Part shown: in pieces, positions 17,880 to 26,600 of the stretch | Layout of the letters: each line of letters opens with the position of its first letter | Position numbering within the stretch: the stretch's first letter is position 1 | Assembly (NCBI GenBank): GCA_009692265.1 | Contig: SHZM01000023.1 | Span: 1 to 45,456 of the forward strand | From: Gammaproteobacteria bacterium | GTDB taxonomy: Bacteria; Pseudomonadota; Gammaproteobacteria; Ga0077536 | Direction of reading: 5' to 3' | DNA: 45,456 bases | The notes under the pieces: model-generated | Databases searched by the model: none | What the model saw: the letters and a program-made list of their open reading frames with translations, nothing else | What the model was told of the DNA's origin: nothing | Translations under genes and position numbers: made by a program

Positions 17880-18968
17880 TTACTTGCCCGGAGTCGCTGC
17901 TCGGCGACGACGCGGGTTTCGTTGTAGCCAGTACAGAGTGACTATCACGGCAAGTAAGCTCAATTGAACGGCCCATAAGCCGAGGCTGGGAGAGAGCGCT
18001 CCCTTGCGCATCATGGCATGCGCGACGCCGAGCAAGTTGCTATAAGCAAAATAGCCCGAGACTGCCGTCAACAACCCGATGTACCAATGTTCACCTGAAC
18101 TCACGAGCCCGATCAGCACCGCGAGAAATGGTAGCAGAAATGCTGCCATCGGACGGGCGAGCCGCCACTGGAGTTCGGTACGAAAACCATCAGCCTCGTA
18201 CTTCAGCAGATCAGTAGTGGCCATGTAATTCACTTCGTTGGAGAGATCGGCCGCCGCGTGCGATTCGATTTTAAGCGCGTATTTCGAAAACTGCGTGACC
18301 ACATAGTCCAATGCGCCAGGTCTGCCGGCATAGCTGGTGCCGTCTAGAAAAACGGCAAATCTATCTTTGGTTTTATCATCTGTTTCAACATAGGCTTCGT
18401 CCGATCGCAGAAGCCCGACGTCGGCCCCATCGCGAATTTGCACAAAGGCGTTTTCGAGTAAAAGCTCGTCCTGCGATATTTTCTCGGCGTAGAAGATCCG
18501 CTTGCCCCCGCCGATCTCTTTAAATCGACCAGCTTTAACCCCGGCGATAGTGGCTTCGTTCTTGGTTTGATTCTTGATGTCTTCGACAATCTTTTCTGCG
18601 CGCGGCTCGATATACAGCGTTATGGTGCCCACCAATGCGGTGCTGACGAGCGCCACTTTGAACGCGGCCACTAGAAATAGTTGATGGCCGGCGCCCGCGG
18701 CGCGGAACGCCGTCAGCTCGGAGTCGCGTTGGAAGCGCACGATCGCCGCGAAGATCCCGATGTAGAGACTCATTGGGATTAAATCGCGCATCGACACGGC
18801 GAGCCGCAGTGCGAGCAAAATCGCAATATGTTCGGGCGCCATTTTCCCGTCGGCTGCCTGCCCCAGGTAAGAGGCTAGACGCGTGCTGAAATACACGACG
18901 AGCAACCCGCCGATGAGCATGGCGAAGTGCTTCAAGTATTCGAGGATAACGTAGCGGTGAAGAATCAT
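17880..18968 (-). CDS. lptF: LPS export ABC transporter permease LptF
   Basis: A 362-residue YjgP/YjgQ-family permease with transmembrane segments near the N terminus (about 12-32, 55-80, 98-120) and three more near the C terminus (from about 270), separated by a periplasmic beta-jellyroll region. FQRDSELTAFRAAG is the coupling-helix region and LARPMAAFLLPFLAVLIGL the first C-terminal helix. The opening ILHRYVILEYLKHF is closer to LptF than LptG. LptF and LptG form the inner-membrane part of the LptB2FG lipopolysaccharide extractor. No lptG follows; metH begins 21 bp downstream. LptF rather than LptG is my best reading, not a certainty. Confidence 0.82.
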   Translation of the reverse strand: MILHRYVILEYLKHFAMLIGGLLVVYFSTRLASYLGQAADGKMAPEHIAILLALRLAVSMRDLIPMSLYIGIFAAIVRFQRDSELTAFRAAGAGHQLFLVAAFKVALVSTALVGTITLYIEPRAEKIVEDIKNQTKNEATIAGVKAGRFKEIGGGKRIFYAEKISQDELLLENAFVQIRDGADVGLLRSDEAYVETDDKTKDRFAVFLDGTSYAGRPGALDYVVTQFSKYALKIESHAAADLSNEVNYMATTDLLKYEADGFRTELQWRLARPMAAFLLPFLAVLIGLVSSGEHWYIGLLTAVSGYFAYSNLLGVAHAMMRKGALSPSLGLWAVQLSLLAVIVTLYWLQRNPRRRRAATPGK

Positions 18969-18975
18969 GAGGTCG

Positions 18976-19260
18976 TCAGGTAATCCTGGGCGGCTCCACC
19001 GTCTGCTCGCGGTAGAGAAGAACTAAATTTCGCAGGTAAATAATGCTGCTCATTGCGCTGCCTAGAATGAATACCGGGTCGCGTTTATAGATTGCGTAAC
19101 TGAGCACGGTGGCACCGCCCGCGAGACTCAGATACCAAAACGCTTTGGGGATCACGCTACGCCCCGCTTTTTCACTGGTCATCCATTGCAGCAACCAGCG
19201 ACCGGAAAACAGTAGCTGGCCGAACATGCCGACCGCGAGCCAGATTTGTTCCGTATCCAT
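18976..19260 (-). CDS. LABN-domain membrane protein (lipid A biosynthesis N-terminal domain)
   Basis: A 94-residue, three-helix inner-membrane protein. The motif LFSGRWLLQWMTSEKAGRS followed by IPKAFWYLSLAGG is typical of the small LABN family, named for its fusion to some LpxB proteins. Such proteins often sit beside ArnC-like glycosyltransferases and are thought to act in modifying lipid A or carrying undecaprenyl-linked sugars; the biochemistry is unknown. It lies between the glycosyltransferase (10 bp upstream) and lptF (8 bp downstream), which fits envelope-glycolipid work. Confidence 0.8.
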   Translation of the reverse strand: MDTEQIWLAVGMFGQLLFSGRWLLQWMTSEKAGRSVIPKAFWYLSLAGGATVLSYAIYKRDPVFILGSAMSSIIYLRNLVLLYREQTVEPPRIT

Positions 19261-19269
19261 CGTCTACCT

Positions 19270-20013
19270 CTAAACTTCCTTGCCATCCGCCGCTTTAAAC
19301 CGGCGCATAATTAACCAACTGACGCCGAATAGATCGACGATACCGACCCACAGTCGATTGCCAACACCGTACTTGGATACGCCATGCACCCGTGGGCGGT
19401 GATTGACGGGCAGCGACTTCGAAACGCCGCCCGTGCGTTGGACTAAGGCCGGAAGAAACCGGTGCATGTGGTTGAAACGCGGCAGTTCGAGAAAGGTTTG
19501 GCGTGGAAATATTTTGAGGCCGCAGCCGGTATCGGGGGTCGCGTCGCGCAGAACCTTGCTACGGACTCCATTCGCCACTCGAGACGAAAAGCGCCGCAAC
19601 CACGTATCACGGCGCTGCCAACGATGTCCGCACACAATAAAGTGGGCATGCGTGGCGGCAAGTTCGGTCGCCGTTTTGAGAAGGTGCGGGAGATCCGCGG
19701 GATCGTTTTGGCCATCGCCATCCAAAGTCGCTATCCAGTGCCCGCGCGCCACGTCGCAACCCGTGCACAGCGCCGCACTTTGGCCACTATTAATTTGATG
19801 ACGCACCACGCGCAACCCATTCGGACAGTCGAGCTTCAGGCGCTGCAATCGCGCGGCGGTATCATCGGTACTGCAATCATCCACGACAATTATCTCGAAG
19901 CGCGTGGCTGCCAACGCCTGCGCAACTTCGGCGACCAAAGCGACGAGGTTATCGCTCTCATTGAAACACGGGATGATGACAGACAGTGTAATTGACGAGG
20001 TATCGTGGTCCAT
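19270..20013 (-). CDS. Family 2 glycosyltransferase (dolichyl/undecaprenyl-phosphate sugar transferase type)
   Basis: A 247-residue GT2 enzyme. The GT-A fold is seen in LSVIIPCFNESDNL, EIIVVDDCSTDDT and the metal-binding DxD-like ATLDGDGQNDP. The later DTGCGLKIFPR and VNHRPRVHGVSKYGVGNR are typical of DPM1/ArnC-like enzymes that load a sugar onto a polyprenyl phosphate. It has at most one weak C-terminal hydrophobic stretch, so it is probably peripheral. It heads the leftward operon GT2-LABN-lptF-metH-asnS. No ArnT-type transferase is found in the window. The sugar is unknown. Confidence 0.82.
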   Translation of the reverse strand: MDHDTSSITLSVIIPCFNESDNLVALVAEVAQALAATRFEIIVVDDCSTDDTAARLQRLKLDCPNGLRVVRHQINSGQSAALCTGCDVARGHWIATLDGDGQNDPADLPHLLKTATELAATHAHFIVCGHRWQRRDTWLRRFSSRVANGVRSKVLRDATPDTGCGLKIFPRQTFLELPRFNHMHRFLPALVQRTGGVSKSLPVNHRPRVHGVSKYGVGNRLWVGIVDLFGVSWLIMRRFKAADGKEV

Positions 20014-20082
20014 GCCAGTTTGCGGATCAGTCCCTCGTGGGCGATCGGAGAGAGTTAAGGGGCGTCATTCGAAACCGCGCGC

Positions 20083-20088
20083 ATTCTA
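20083..20088 (-). promoter_or_regulatory. -10 candidate for the glycosyltransferase-lptF-metH operon
   Basis: TAGAAT (5 of 6 to consensus) on the minus strand, giving a leader of about 60-70 nt before the glycosyltransferase ATG. No convincing -35 is seen, so this is tentative. Confidence 0.3.
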
Positions 20089-20151
20089 GCAGCCTGTCGA
20101 ACTCGGGAGGAACCTACCGTCCGGGGCCTACCGCGATCAGTTAAAGTCGTT

Positions 20152-20180
20152 TTGACAGCCCCGACCTCGCTCAGTACAGT
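20152..20180 (+). promoter_or_regulatory. Sigma-70-type promoter for the cobalamin adenosyltransferase gene
   Basis: A perfect TTGACA (20152-20157), a 17-bp spacer and TACAGT (20175-20180, 4 of 6) lie about 30 bp before the ATG at 20210. No B12-box or cobalamin-riboswitch core was recognised in the 196-bp divergent region. Confidence 0.55.
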
Positions 20181-20209
20181 GCGACGACCTCGCAGAGTGA
20201 CGGCCTCCC

Positions 20210-20773
20210 ATGGGACATCGACTTTCGAAAATTTACACGCGGACGGGAGACACGGGGAGCACCGGGCTTGCCGATGGCTCTCGTGTCTCGAAGTCCAGTT
20301 TGCGAATCGCCACTTTGGGCGACATCGATGAACTTAACTCGGCACTTGGGATGCTGCTTGCAATGGAACTCCCATCGGGCATTGATAAGCAACTTCTCGA
20401 AGTCCAGCACGATCTATTCGATCTTGGGGGTGAACTCGCGATTCCAGGTTCTCTGTTGCTACCGATTGCAGCCAGCGAGCGAATCGAGACTTGGATCGAT
20501 GCCTACAACGAGACTTTACCTCCCCTCAAAGAGTTCGTTCTCCCGAGCGGACCTCAGGGCACAGGGAATTGCCATTTCGCGCGCGCGGTATGCCGACGCG
20601 CCGAACGCAGCCTGGTTGGTTTAGCGGCTACCACCGAAATCAGTGTCGAGGCTCTAAAATACCTGAACAGACTGTCTGACCTGTTGTTCGTGCTGGCGCG
20701 GGTGCTGGCGCGGGCAAACGGCGGGCAGGAGTTCATGTGGGATCGAAAGCGATTCGTGTCGCCTGTAGGCTAG
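20210..20773 (+). CDS. PduO-type cob(I)alamin adenosyltransferase
   Basis: A 187-residue protein with the PduO signatures: KIYTRTGDTGSTGLADGSRV at the N terminus (ATP site), GDIDELNSALG, and the C-terminal ARAVCRRAERSLV and LKYLNRLSDLLFVLAR. It adenosylates cob(I)alamin with ATP to make adenosylcobalamin, in the cytosol. Together with metH it indicates corrinoid use, but no de novo cobalamin genes or adenosylcobalamin-dependent enzymes are in the window. The stop codon overlaps the opposite-strand stop of the decayed protease gene by sharing the palindrome CTAG. Confidence 0.9.
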   Translation: MGHRLSKIYTRTGDTGSTGLADGSRVSKSSLRIATLGDIDELNSALGMLLAMELPSGIDKQLLEVQHDLFDLGGELAIPGSLLLPIAASERIETWIDAYNETLPPLKEFVLPSGPQGTGNCHFARAVCRRAERSLVGLAATTEISVEALKYLNRLSDLLFVLARVLARANGGQEFMWDRKRFVSPVG

Positions 20774-21361
20774 CGTTGACGTAATTCCAGTAGTAATCCG
20801 TCGCGACGCATGTCGAGCCGATTTAGAAATGACTGGCCAAGCAGCGCGGTACTCGGGAAGTCACCATCGACAACCACGCCGTCGACATTCTTTAACTCCA
20901 AATTTCGAATCTTGACGCTATTGAAGTGAAGGTAATAAGCCGCAACCACGCCGGAAGCGGTCTCGATCTGTCCGCGCAAGCCATCGGTTCGGTACAAGAG
21001 CCCGAGACGTTTCGCCGTGTGTTTGTTGATGGCGATCTTAGTAGCGCCCGCCGTCGCCCGGTGCGAGGCGAAGTTTTTCCGTGACCGGGATCGCGAAATT
21101 CGCACCGATTCGACCATCCAAGCGCAAGGTGATTTTTTGTCCGTGAGACTCGACCACCGCAGAATCGGCATTCGCAGCAAGCAGACGCACCCCATCGACT
21201 TCGTTTCCGCCGACGGTCAATGCTCGCTGCTCACCGTTAATGCTGATTAATGCCTTGTCCTTAAACAGCGCAATTGCGAGCAGCCGCGCAGGGGACTCGG
21301 CAGCGAACAAGGGAATTGCGAGCAGCGAGAAAAGCAGGGCCGCCCATGACATCTGTCGCAT
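20770..21361 (-). pseudogene. Retropepsin-like (clan AA) aspartic protease, catalytic segment deleted
   Basis: The 5' part (from 21361) encodes a signal peptide (WAALLFSLLAIPLFAAES) and a domain ending VTEKLRLAPGDGGRY before a TAA at 21038-21040. The 3' part, in the next frame, resumes as GATKIAINKHTAKRLGL and continues IETASGVVAAYYLHF, FPSTALLGQSFLNRLDM and LELRQR, the C-terminal half of the periplasmic retropepsin-like family (TIGR02281 type). About 17-20 residues expected between GGRY and GATK, including the catalytic Asp-Thr-Gly, are missing. The bases GGCGCTAC at the junction serve as both the end of one frame and the start of the other, which points to deletion between short direct repeats. 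Disruption is read directly; the family is recognised from memory. Confidence 0.75.
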
Positions 21362-21575
21362 TTGTGTTGCCTCGGGTTCGAATGTCTGACCGGCCGGTGA
21401 ATTAATCGTGCCACCTGTTAAACTCTAGCGGGCAGGGCGCAGAGATCAACTGTTGAATGAACAACTCTCTCTCAACTCCGGCCATGCAGTGACGACTGCC
21501 AGAGGGGGGTGCACTGGTGACTCAAGGTAATGTTGCCCACGAAGATCACTATCTCCACAGCAATTGCGAGGGTTC

Positions 21576-22187
21576 ATGAAGATCGCGTGTCTTGATTTTG
21601 AAGGCGTTTTAGTTCCAGAAATTTGGGTGGGCCTTGCCGAACGCACAGGCATCGACGCGCTGCGGGTAACGACGCGAGAAATCCCAGACTACGACGAATT
21701 GATGGGACAGCGCTTACGCCTGATGCGAGAACATCGCCTAGGGTTGAGCGATATTCAAGCTGCGGCGGATGAGTTGCAGCCACTCCCTGGTGCGATAGAG
21801 TTTTTAGGCTGGCTGCGGACGGAGTTTCAAGTCGCGATCGTCTCCGATACTTTCTATGAATTGGCGAGTCCCCTGATACGCAAGCTCGATTTCCCGATGC
21901 TGTTGTGTCATCGCCTGGAAGTCGATAACCGGCAACAGATCGTCGGTTACAAATTGCGGCAGGCAGATCCGAAACGACAGGCTGTGCGCGCCTTCAAGGC
22001 GATGAACTACAAAGTAGTAGCGACAGGCGATTCTTATAACGATGTCCCGATGCTGAGCGAAGCGGACCACGGCTGGTTTTTTTGTCCGCCCGAAAACGTG
22101 TGCCGCGATTACCCGGAGATTCCGGTAGTTCGTGGGTATGCCGAATTGAAAGCGGCGTTTGTAGGCGCAGCCGATCCGTTTCGTTAG
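21576..22187 (+). CDS. thrH: ThrH: phosphoserine phosphatase / homoserine phosphotransferase
   Basis: A 203-residue HAD-superfamily enzyme. Motif I is LDFEGVLVPEIW, where the second catalytic acid of the usual DxD is Glu, as in ThrH. Motif II is IVSDTFYEL and motif III GDSYNDVPMLSEA. The lysine loop is in LRQADPKRQAV. ThrH of Pseudomonas has phosphoserine phosphatase activity and can transfer phosphate to homoserine. The frame is open from a TTG 12 nt upstream, but the ATG at 21576 starts exactly at the conserved MKIACLD and has GCGAGG upstream. The 214-bp upstream gap holds a perfect palindrome ACCGGCCGGT (21389-21398) of unknown role. Confidence 0.9.
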   Translation: MKIACLDFEGVLVPEIWVGLAERTGIDALRVTTREIPDYDELMGQRLRLMREHRLGLSDIQAAADELQPLPGAIEFLGWLRTEFQVAIVSDTFYELASPLIRKLDFPMLLCHRLEVDNRQQIVGYKLRQADPKRQAVRAFKAMNYKVVATGDSYNDVPMLSEADHGWFFCPPENVCRDYPEIPVVRGYAELKAAFVGAADPFR

Positions 22188-22190
22188 GAC

Positions 22191-23075
22191 TTACCCTCCA
22201 GATATTGGCGCGGCGTGAATCGCTGGGATCTTCGCTCGTTGCCAAGCTATCCGCGCCCACGCTAACAGCTCAGTCACTGGTTCCTTGCTGAGTCCAGGCG
22301 GGATCGGATGACCGAGAAAGGCGAGGGCACGCCCAAGAACGTCACTGGCCGGCAGCTCCTCGATAGCCTCGGCGACGGCTTGCTTGCTTAGCTTTTGTCC
22401 TGCCGGGTCAAGTGCGATCGGCAGATGCAAATAAGTCGGATGCGCGAGCCCTAGCAGCATTTGTAGAAAATACTGTCGCGGAGTCGACTCCAGAAGATCC
22501 GCGCCACGAACGATTTCGGTCACCCCCATAAATTCATCATCCAACACGGTGGCGAGGTGGTAAGACGGAAGATCCTCAACCCGCCAAATCACAAAGTCCC
22601 CACTCGTGGCGGAAAGATCCTGGGTAAAAGACCCCTGTAACTGATCAACCACTGTGACTGACTCCTGCGAGATCTGGACCCTGACAGCATGGGTTGGTGC
22701 GCTCGCTAAATTCAAGCCGCGGCAGGTTCCAGGATACGGTCGATCGCCGATGACTTTTCGTGAACACCCGCATCGATAGGCGTAGCGGCGCGCCAGCAGT
22801 TCGGCACAAACGGCTTGGTGCTCATTGCGCCGGCGACTTTGGTAGAGCACTTCGCGATCCCACACGAGGCCCAGCTTTTCCAAAGTACGCAGGATTGCGT
22901 CGACCGCGCCAGGCTGCTCGCGCGGAGGATCAATGTCGTCGATCCGAAGCAGCCATTCTCCGTCTACGGATTTGGCACAGAGATAACTTGCAAGAGCGGC
23001 AATCACCGAGCCGAAATGCAACGCACCGGTAGGCGAGGGGGCGAAACGGCCAACGTAGTGTAAAGAGGGCACCAC
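22191..23075 (-). CDS. gluQ: Glutamyl-Q tRNA(Asp) synthetase
   Basis: A 294-residue paralogue of the GluRS catalytic core without an anticodon-binding domain, the defining feature of GluQ. The class I HIGH region reads GRFAPSPTGALHFGS and the KMSKS-like loop GQKLSKQ. The zinc site is seen as YRCGCSRK and PYPGTCR. It attaches glutamate to queuosine at position 34 of tRNA-Asp, independent of tRNA aminoacylation. Start is GTG at 23075 or the next GTG at 23072. It lies 40 bp downstream of queF in the same direction, so a queuosine-making gene and a queuosine-modifying gene are paired. Its 3' end is 3 bp from thrH's. Confidence 0.92.
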   Translation of the reverse strand: MVPSLHYVGRFAPSPTGALHFGSVIAALASYLCAKSVDGEWLLRIDDIDPPREQPGAVDAILRTLEKLGLVWDREVLYQSRRRNEHQAVCAELLARRYAYRCGCSRKVIGDRPYPGTCRGLNLASAPTHAVRVQISQESVTVVDQLQGSFTQDLSATSGDFVIWRVEDLPSYHLATVLDDEFMGVTEIVRGADLLESTPRQYFLQMLLGLAHPTYLHLPIALDPAGQKLSKQAVAEAIEELPASDVLGRALAFLGHPIPPGLSKEPVTELLAWARIAWQRAKIPAIHAAPISGG

Positions 23076-23115
23076 TAAAGTTACCCGCGTCGTTACCGGG
23101 CAGCTGGGGTCGCGG

Positions 23116-23508
23116 TTAGCCGGGGAGTTGCACTACCGCTTGCGGCACCCAGCCCGCCGCGCAGTTTTCAACGGTGATCGTCGGATAAGTGCCACCACGG
23201 ACATTGAATTTTCCGCTAACGCGCGCAAATCGCGGTCGGCACGCAGCAACAATATCGTCGAGTATTTGATTGGTTACCGCTTCGTGAAAATGACCTTCGT
23301 CGCGGAACGACCAGATATAGAGTTTCAGCGATTTGAGCTCAACGCACAGAGTATCCGGAACATAGACCAAATCGATGTGAGCAAAGTCTGGTTGCCCTGT
23401 TTTCGGACACAAGCAGCTAAATTCCGGAATGCCGATTTGAATGGTGTAATCCCGCGCGGGAGCGGGATTATTGAAGGTTTCAAGCACGCGGGTAGGGTGC
23501 ATGGTCAT
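23116..23508 (-). CDS. queF: NADPH-dependent 7-cyano-7-deazaguanine (preQ0) reductase, short (type I) QueF
   Basis: A 130-residue protein of the T-fold, single-domain QueF class (B. subtilis-like), unlike the double-length E. coli type. The catalytic cysteine is residue 34 in [12 protein letters not shown], and the QueF-specific motif reads [20 protein letters not shown]. It reduces the nitrile of preQ0 to preQ1 for queuosine. An in-frame TTG lies 6 nt upstream; the ATG at 23508 (or 23502) is the likelier start. The other queuosine genes (queC/D/E, tgt, queA) are not in the window. Confidence 0.92.
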   Translation of the reverse strand: MTMHPTRVLETFNNPAPARDYTIQIGIPEFSCLCPKTGQPDFAHIDLVYVPDTLCVELKSLKLYIWSFRDEGHFHEAVTNQILDDIVAACRPRFARVSGKFNVRGGTYPTITVENCAAGWVPQAVVQLPG

Positions 23509-23647
23509 CGCCAAGGATTCTCACATAGGGGCGGCGCGCACAATAGCACAGCCAATGGCGTGGTCGCAGCCGCGCAGAGCCATGAAACCCCGGCAACACT
23601 GCAGATTTTTCACGTGGGCAACACCGTGCTACTCGCATGTCGTTCGT

Positions 23648-23676
23648 TTGTGCGCCCCGATCGCGTACGGTATGCT
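23648..23676 (+). promoter_or_regulatory. Putative smc promoter, nearly leaderless
   Basis: TTGTGC (23648-23653), a 17-bp spacer and TATGCT (23671-23676) end 8 nt before the smc ATG at 23685. No ribosome-binding site lies between, so the transcript would begin within a few bases of the ATG. Both hexamers are imperfect. Confidence 0.35.
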
Positions 23677-23684
23677 AACCACCT

Positions 23685-26600
23685 ATGCGAATCACAAAAA
23701 TAAAGCTTGCGGGCTTTAAGTCCTTTGTCGACCCCACGACCTTGCACCTGCCTGGAAATCTGACTGGGGTAGTCGGTCCAAATGGTTGCGGGAAATCAAA
23801 CATCATTGACGCAATGATGTGGGTAATGGGCGAAACGTCCGCCAAGCATTTACGCGGCGACTCAATGGCCGATGTGATTTTTAGCGGATCAAGCTCGCGC
23901 AAACCTATCGGCCAGGCCTCGGTTGAACTGGAATTCGATAATTCTGACGGCGCACTCGGTGGCGCCTACGCAGGTTTCGCCGAAATCTCGATTAAGCGCA
24001 GCGTAACCCGCGACGGTCTATCCAATTACTTTCTGAACAATACCCGTTGCCGGCGTAAAGACATCATTGATGTTTTCCTCGGGACCGGACTCGGCGCGCG
24101 CGGGAGTTATTCGGTTATCGAGCAAGGCATGATTTCGCGCGTGATCGAAGCGAAACCTGACGAGTTACGAGGATTCCTCGAAGAGGCCGCTGGCATCTCG
24201 AAGTATCGCGAGCGTCGGCGCGAGACCGAGACTCGGATGCGTCACACCAATGAGAACCTGGCGCGGGTTAACGATGTTCGGGAGGAGCTTGCAAAGCAAC
24301 TGGGTCACTTGCAACGTCAGGCGAAGGCTGCGGAAAAATACCAAGAATTAAAATCGGAAGAACGGCGCGCGGAAGCCGAACTGCTCGGCTTACGATGGCG
24401 GGATCTCGATGCTCAACGTGCCAACCAGCGACAACTGATCACCGAGCGTGAAACCGCGGTTGAAGCCGCCAACGCCGCTCTGCGCCGAGTCGAAGCGTTG
24501 CAATCCAGCCTTCGCTCAGGACAGACGAGTGCACTGGAAGCGTTCAACGCTCGGCAAAGTGAATTTTACGGAAAAAGTGCCGAGGTCTCGCGGTTGGAGC
24601 AGGCAATTGCGCACACCCGTGACACCAGGCAGGGGCTGGAAGCCGAATTGCATCGCAGCCGTTTTAGCCTTGAAAACACTGCCCACCTACATGATGAGGA
24701 TCTGCAGAAACACAGCCACCTGGCGACGGAAATCGCGAGCTGGACGCCGGAGGAAGTAGCGCGCGAAATAACGGAGGACGAAGGAGCAGAGCAACTCCGT
24801 CGAACTGAAGAGAGTGCAGAAGCTTGGCAGGCGGAGTGGGACCAGTTTAATCGCCAGCAAGCTGAAGCCGCGCGGTTGGAACATGCCGAAAACGTGCGTC
24901 TTGAAATGTTGCAGACAGGATTCGCGGATGCGCAGCAGCGGGCCGCGGTGCTGGAAAGTGAACGTGCGCAACTCGACTTAATCGCACTCGCGCAGTTAGC
25001 GACAGCGACCAGCTCGGAACTCCAAAATAATGAGCGGACCTTCGATGAATTGACAGGCTCGCAGCAGCAAACTCGGGAAGCTCTGTTGCGAGCGCGCACA
25101 GAGGTGCAAACCCAAACACAAACATTGCACAGCCTTCGCTCCGAATTGCAGCAAGCCGGTGGGCAGGAAGCGTCGCTCACCGCGTTGCAGAAAGCGGCGC
25201 TCGGTTACGACAGCGAGCAACTAACAACGTGGCTTACCAAGCAAGGCCTGGGCGCCACGCCGATCTTGGCGAATGCTTTGGAAATTGCACCGGGCTGGGA
25301 GGCTGCCGTCGAGACTGCGTTAAGGTTACCGCTCTCGACCTTCTGCGGCGAAGGAGTAGTCGAGCGTATTCTCGCCATCGAACGGAATACGTTCCCGAGC
25401 AGCGCGTTGGGTGCGATCGAAGTCACGGCAGTGGAACCTCAACCGCCGTTGCTACGCGATGTACCTCGCTTAATTGATAAAGTTCGAAGCAAGTGGTCGA
25501 TGGAAACCTTGCTCGCGGGAATTTACGCAGCCCCCGACTTGGCGGTAGCGCACGCTCTGCGACCGCGACTCACGGCATTCGAATCAGTAATTACCCCAGA
25601 AGGGGTGTGGCTTGGCTCCAATTGGGTACAAATACCAGGCCGCGCGACCCGTGAAAGCGGCGTACTTACGCGTCAACGCGTTCTCGAAGAGTTAGCCCAC
25701 CGCTGTGCCGCGTTGCGCGCGAAAGATTCCGCGGCGGAAGCTGAATTGCAGCGGCAACAAGCCGCATTGACGGCCCTCGAGGAACGCGACCGATTGCTGA
25801 ATTCGCAAATCCGGGCGGCGCATGCGGCAGTCGCGAGCACTAAAAACCAACTGGTATTGCAAACTGCGGATCGCGAGCGGATGCAGAACCGGGTCGCGGT
25901 GATCGCGACTGAGTTGACTCAGCTGGCGCAGAAAATTCACGATAACGAATCAACAATTCTCGGCTTGCGTGAACGACTTCACACCTTGCGTACGCAGTTA
26001 ACCGACTTCGCGGCGCGAGGAGAAGCGCTCAATGTGACGCGGCGTACCGTCCAAGCGGAACTGGAAGCGCGGCGTAACGCTTGGCGCACGGCTCGCGAAG
26101 CACGGCATGAAGTTGCGCTGAAGCTGGAAGGATTGCGCTCAACGCATTCCGCGCTAAGCCTCGCGCTAAATCGAAACGCGCGCCTAGTCGAGGAACTGAC
26201 AACTCGCTGTAGCGAACTCGAGGCGCAGATCTCGGCCAGCGTCGCGCCACAACAGGATCTGGCGACCCAACTTGAGCAGGCCTTGTCCGCTCGTTCAACC
26301 TTGGAAGAAGGCCTGAAAGCGAGTCGTAACCGGCTGGATGAGTGTGACTCTGCGCTGCGGAGAGCCGACGAAGAGCATGTCACCAGTTATCGCGAAATCC
26401 AGCAGCGCAGTCAGCTCTTGGAACAAGTGCGACTCGAAGATCGCGCGCTTGAAGTGCGTCTCCAGGAACTGGAAGACCGCATTACGCAACAGGAACAGAC
26501 CGTCGCCTCCGTGCTGGAAAATATGCTACCTACCGCGTCGGAGCACACTTGGCGCGAACGCTCGGAGAGCCTCGCCAACAAGATTTCGCGTCTAGGGCCA

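Noticed and set aside
20014..20209. Possible cobalamin riboswitch before the adenosyltransferase gene
   Set aside because: No B12-box-like core was found; a simple TTGACA-17-TACAGT promoter explains the region better.
21389..21398. ACCGGCCGGT palindrome in the protease-thrH gap as an operator
   Set aside because: A 10-bp GC palindrome can occur by chance in this composition, and no second copy or nearby regulator supports it.
23515..23684. Possible preQ1 riboswitch before queF
   Set aside because: No compact C-rich hairpin followed by an A-rich tail was seen on the minus strand upstream of the queF ATG.
24400..26500. Repeated E/Q/R-rich segments in smc as internal sequence repeats
   Set aside because: They are ordinary heptad coiled-coil composition, without true nucleotide repeats.
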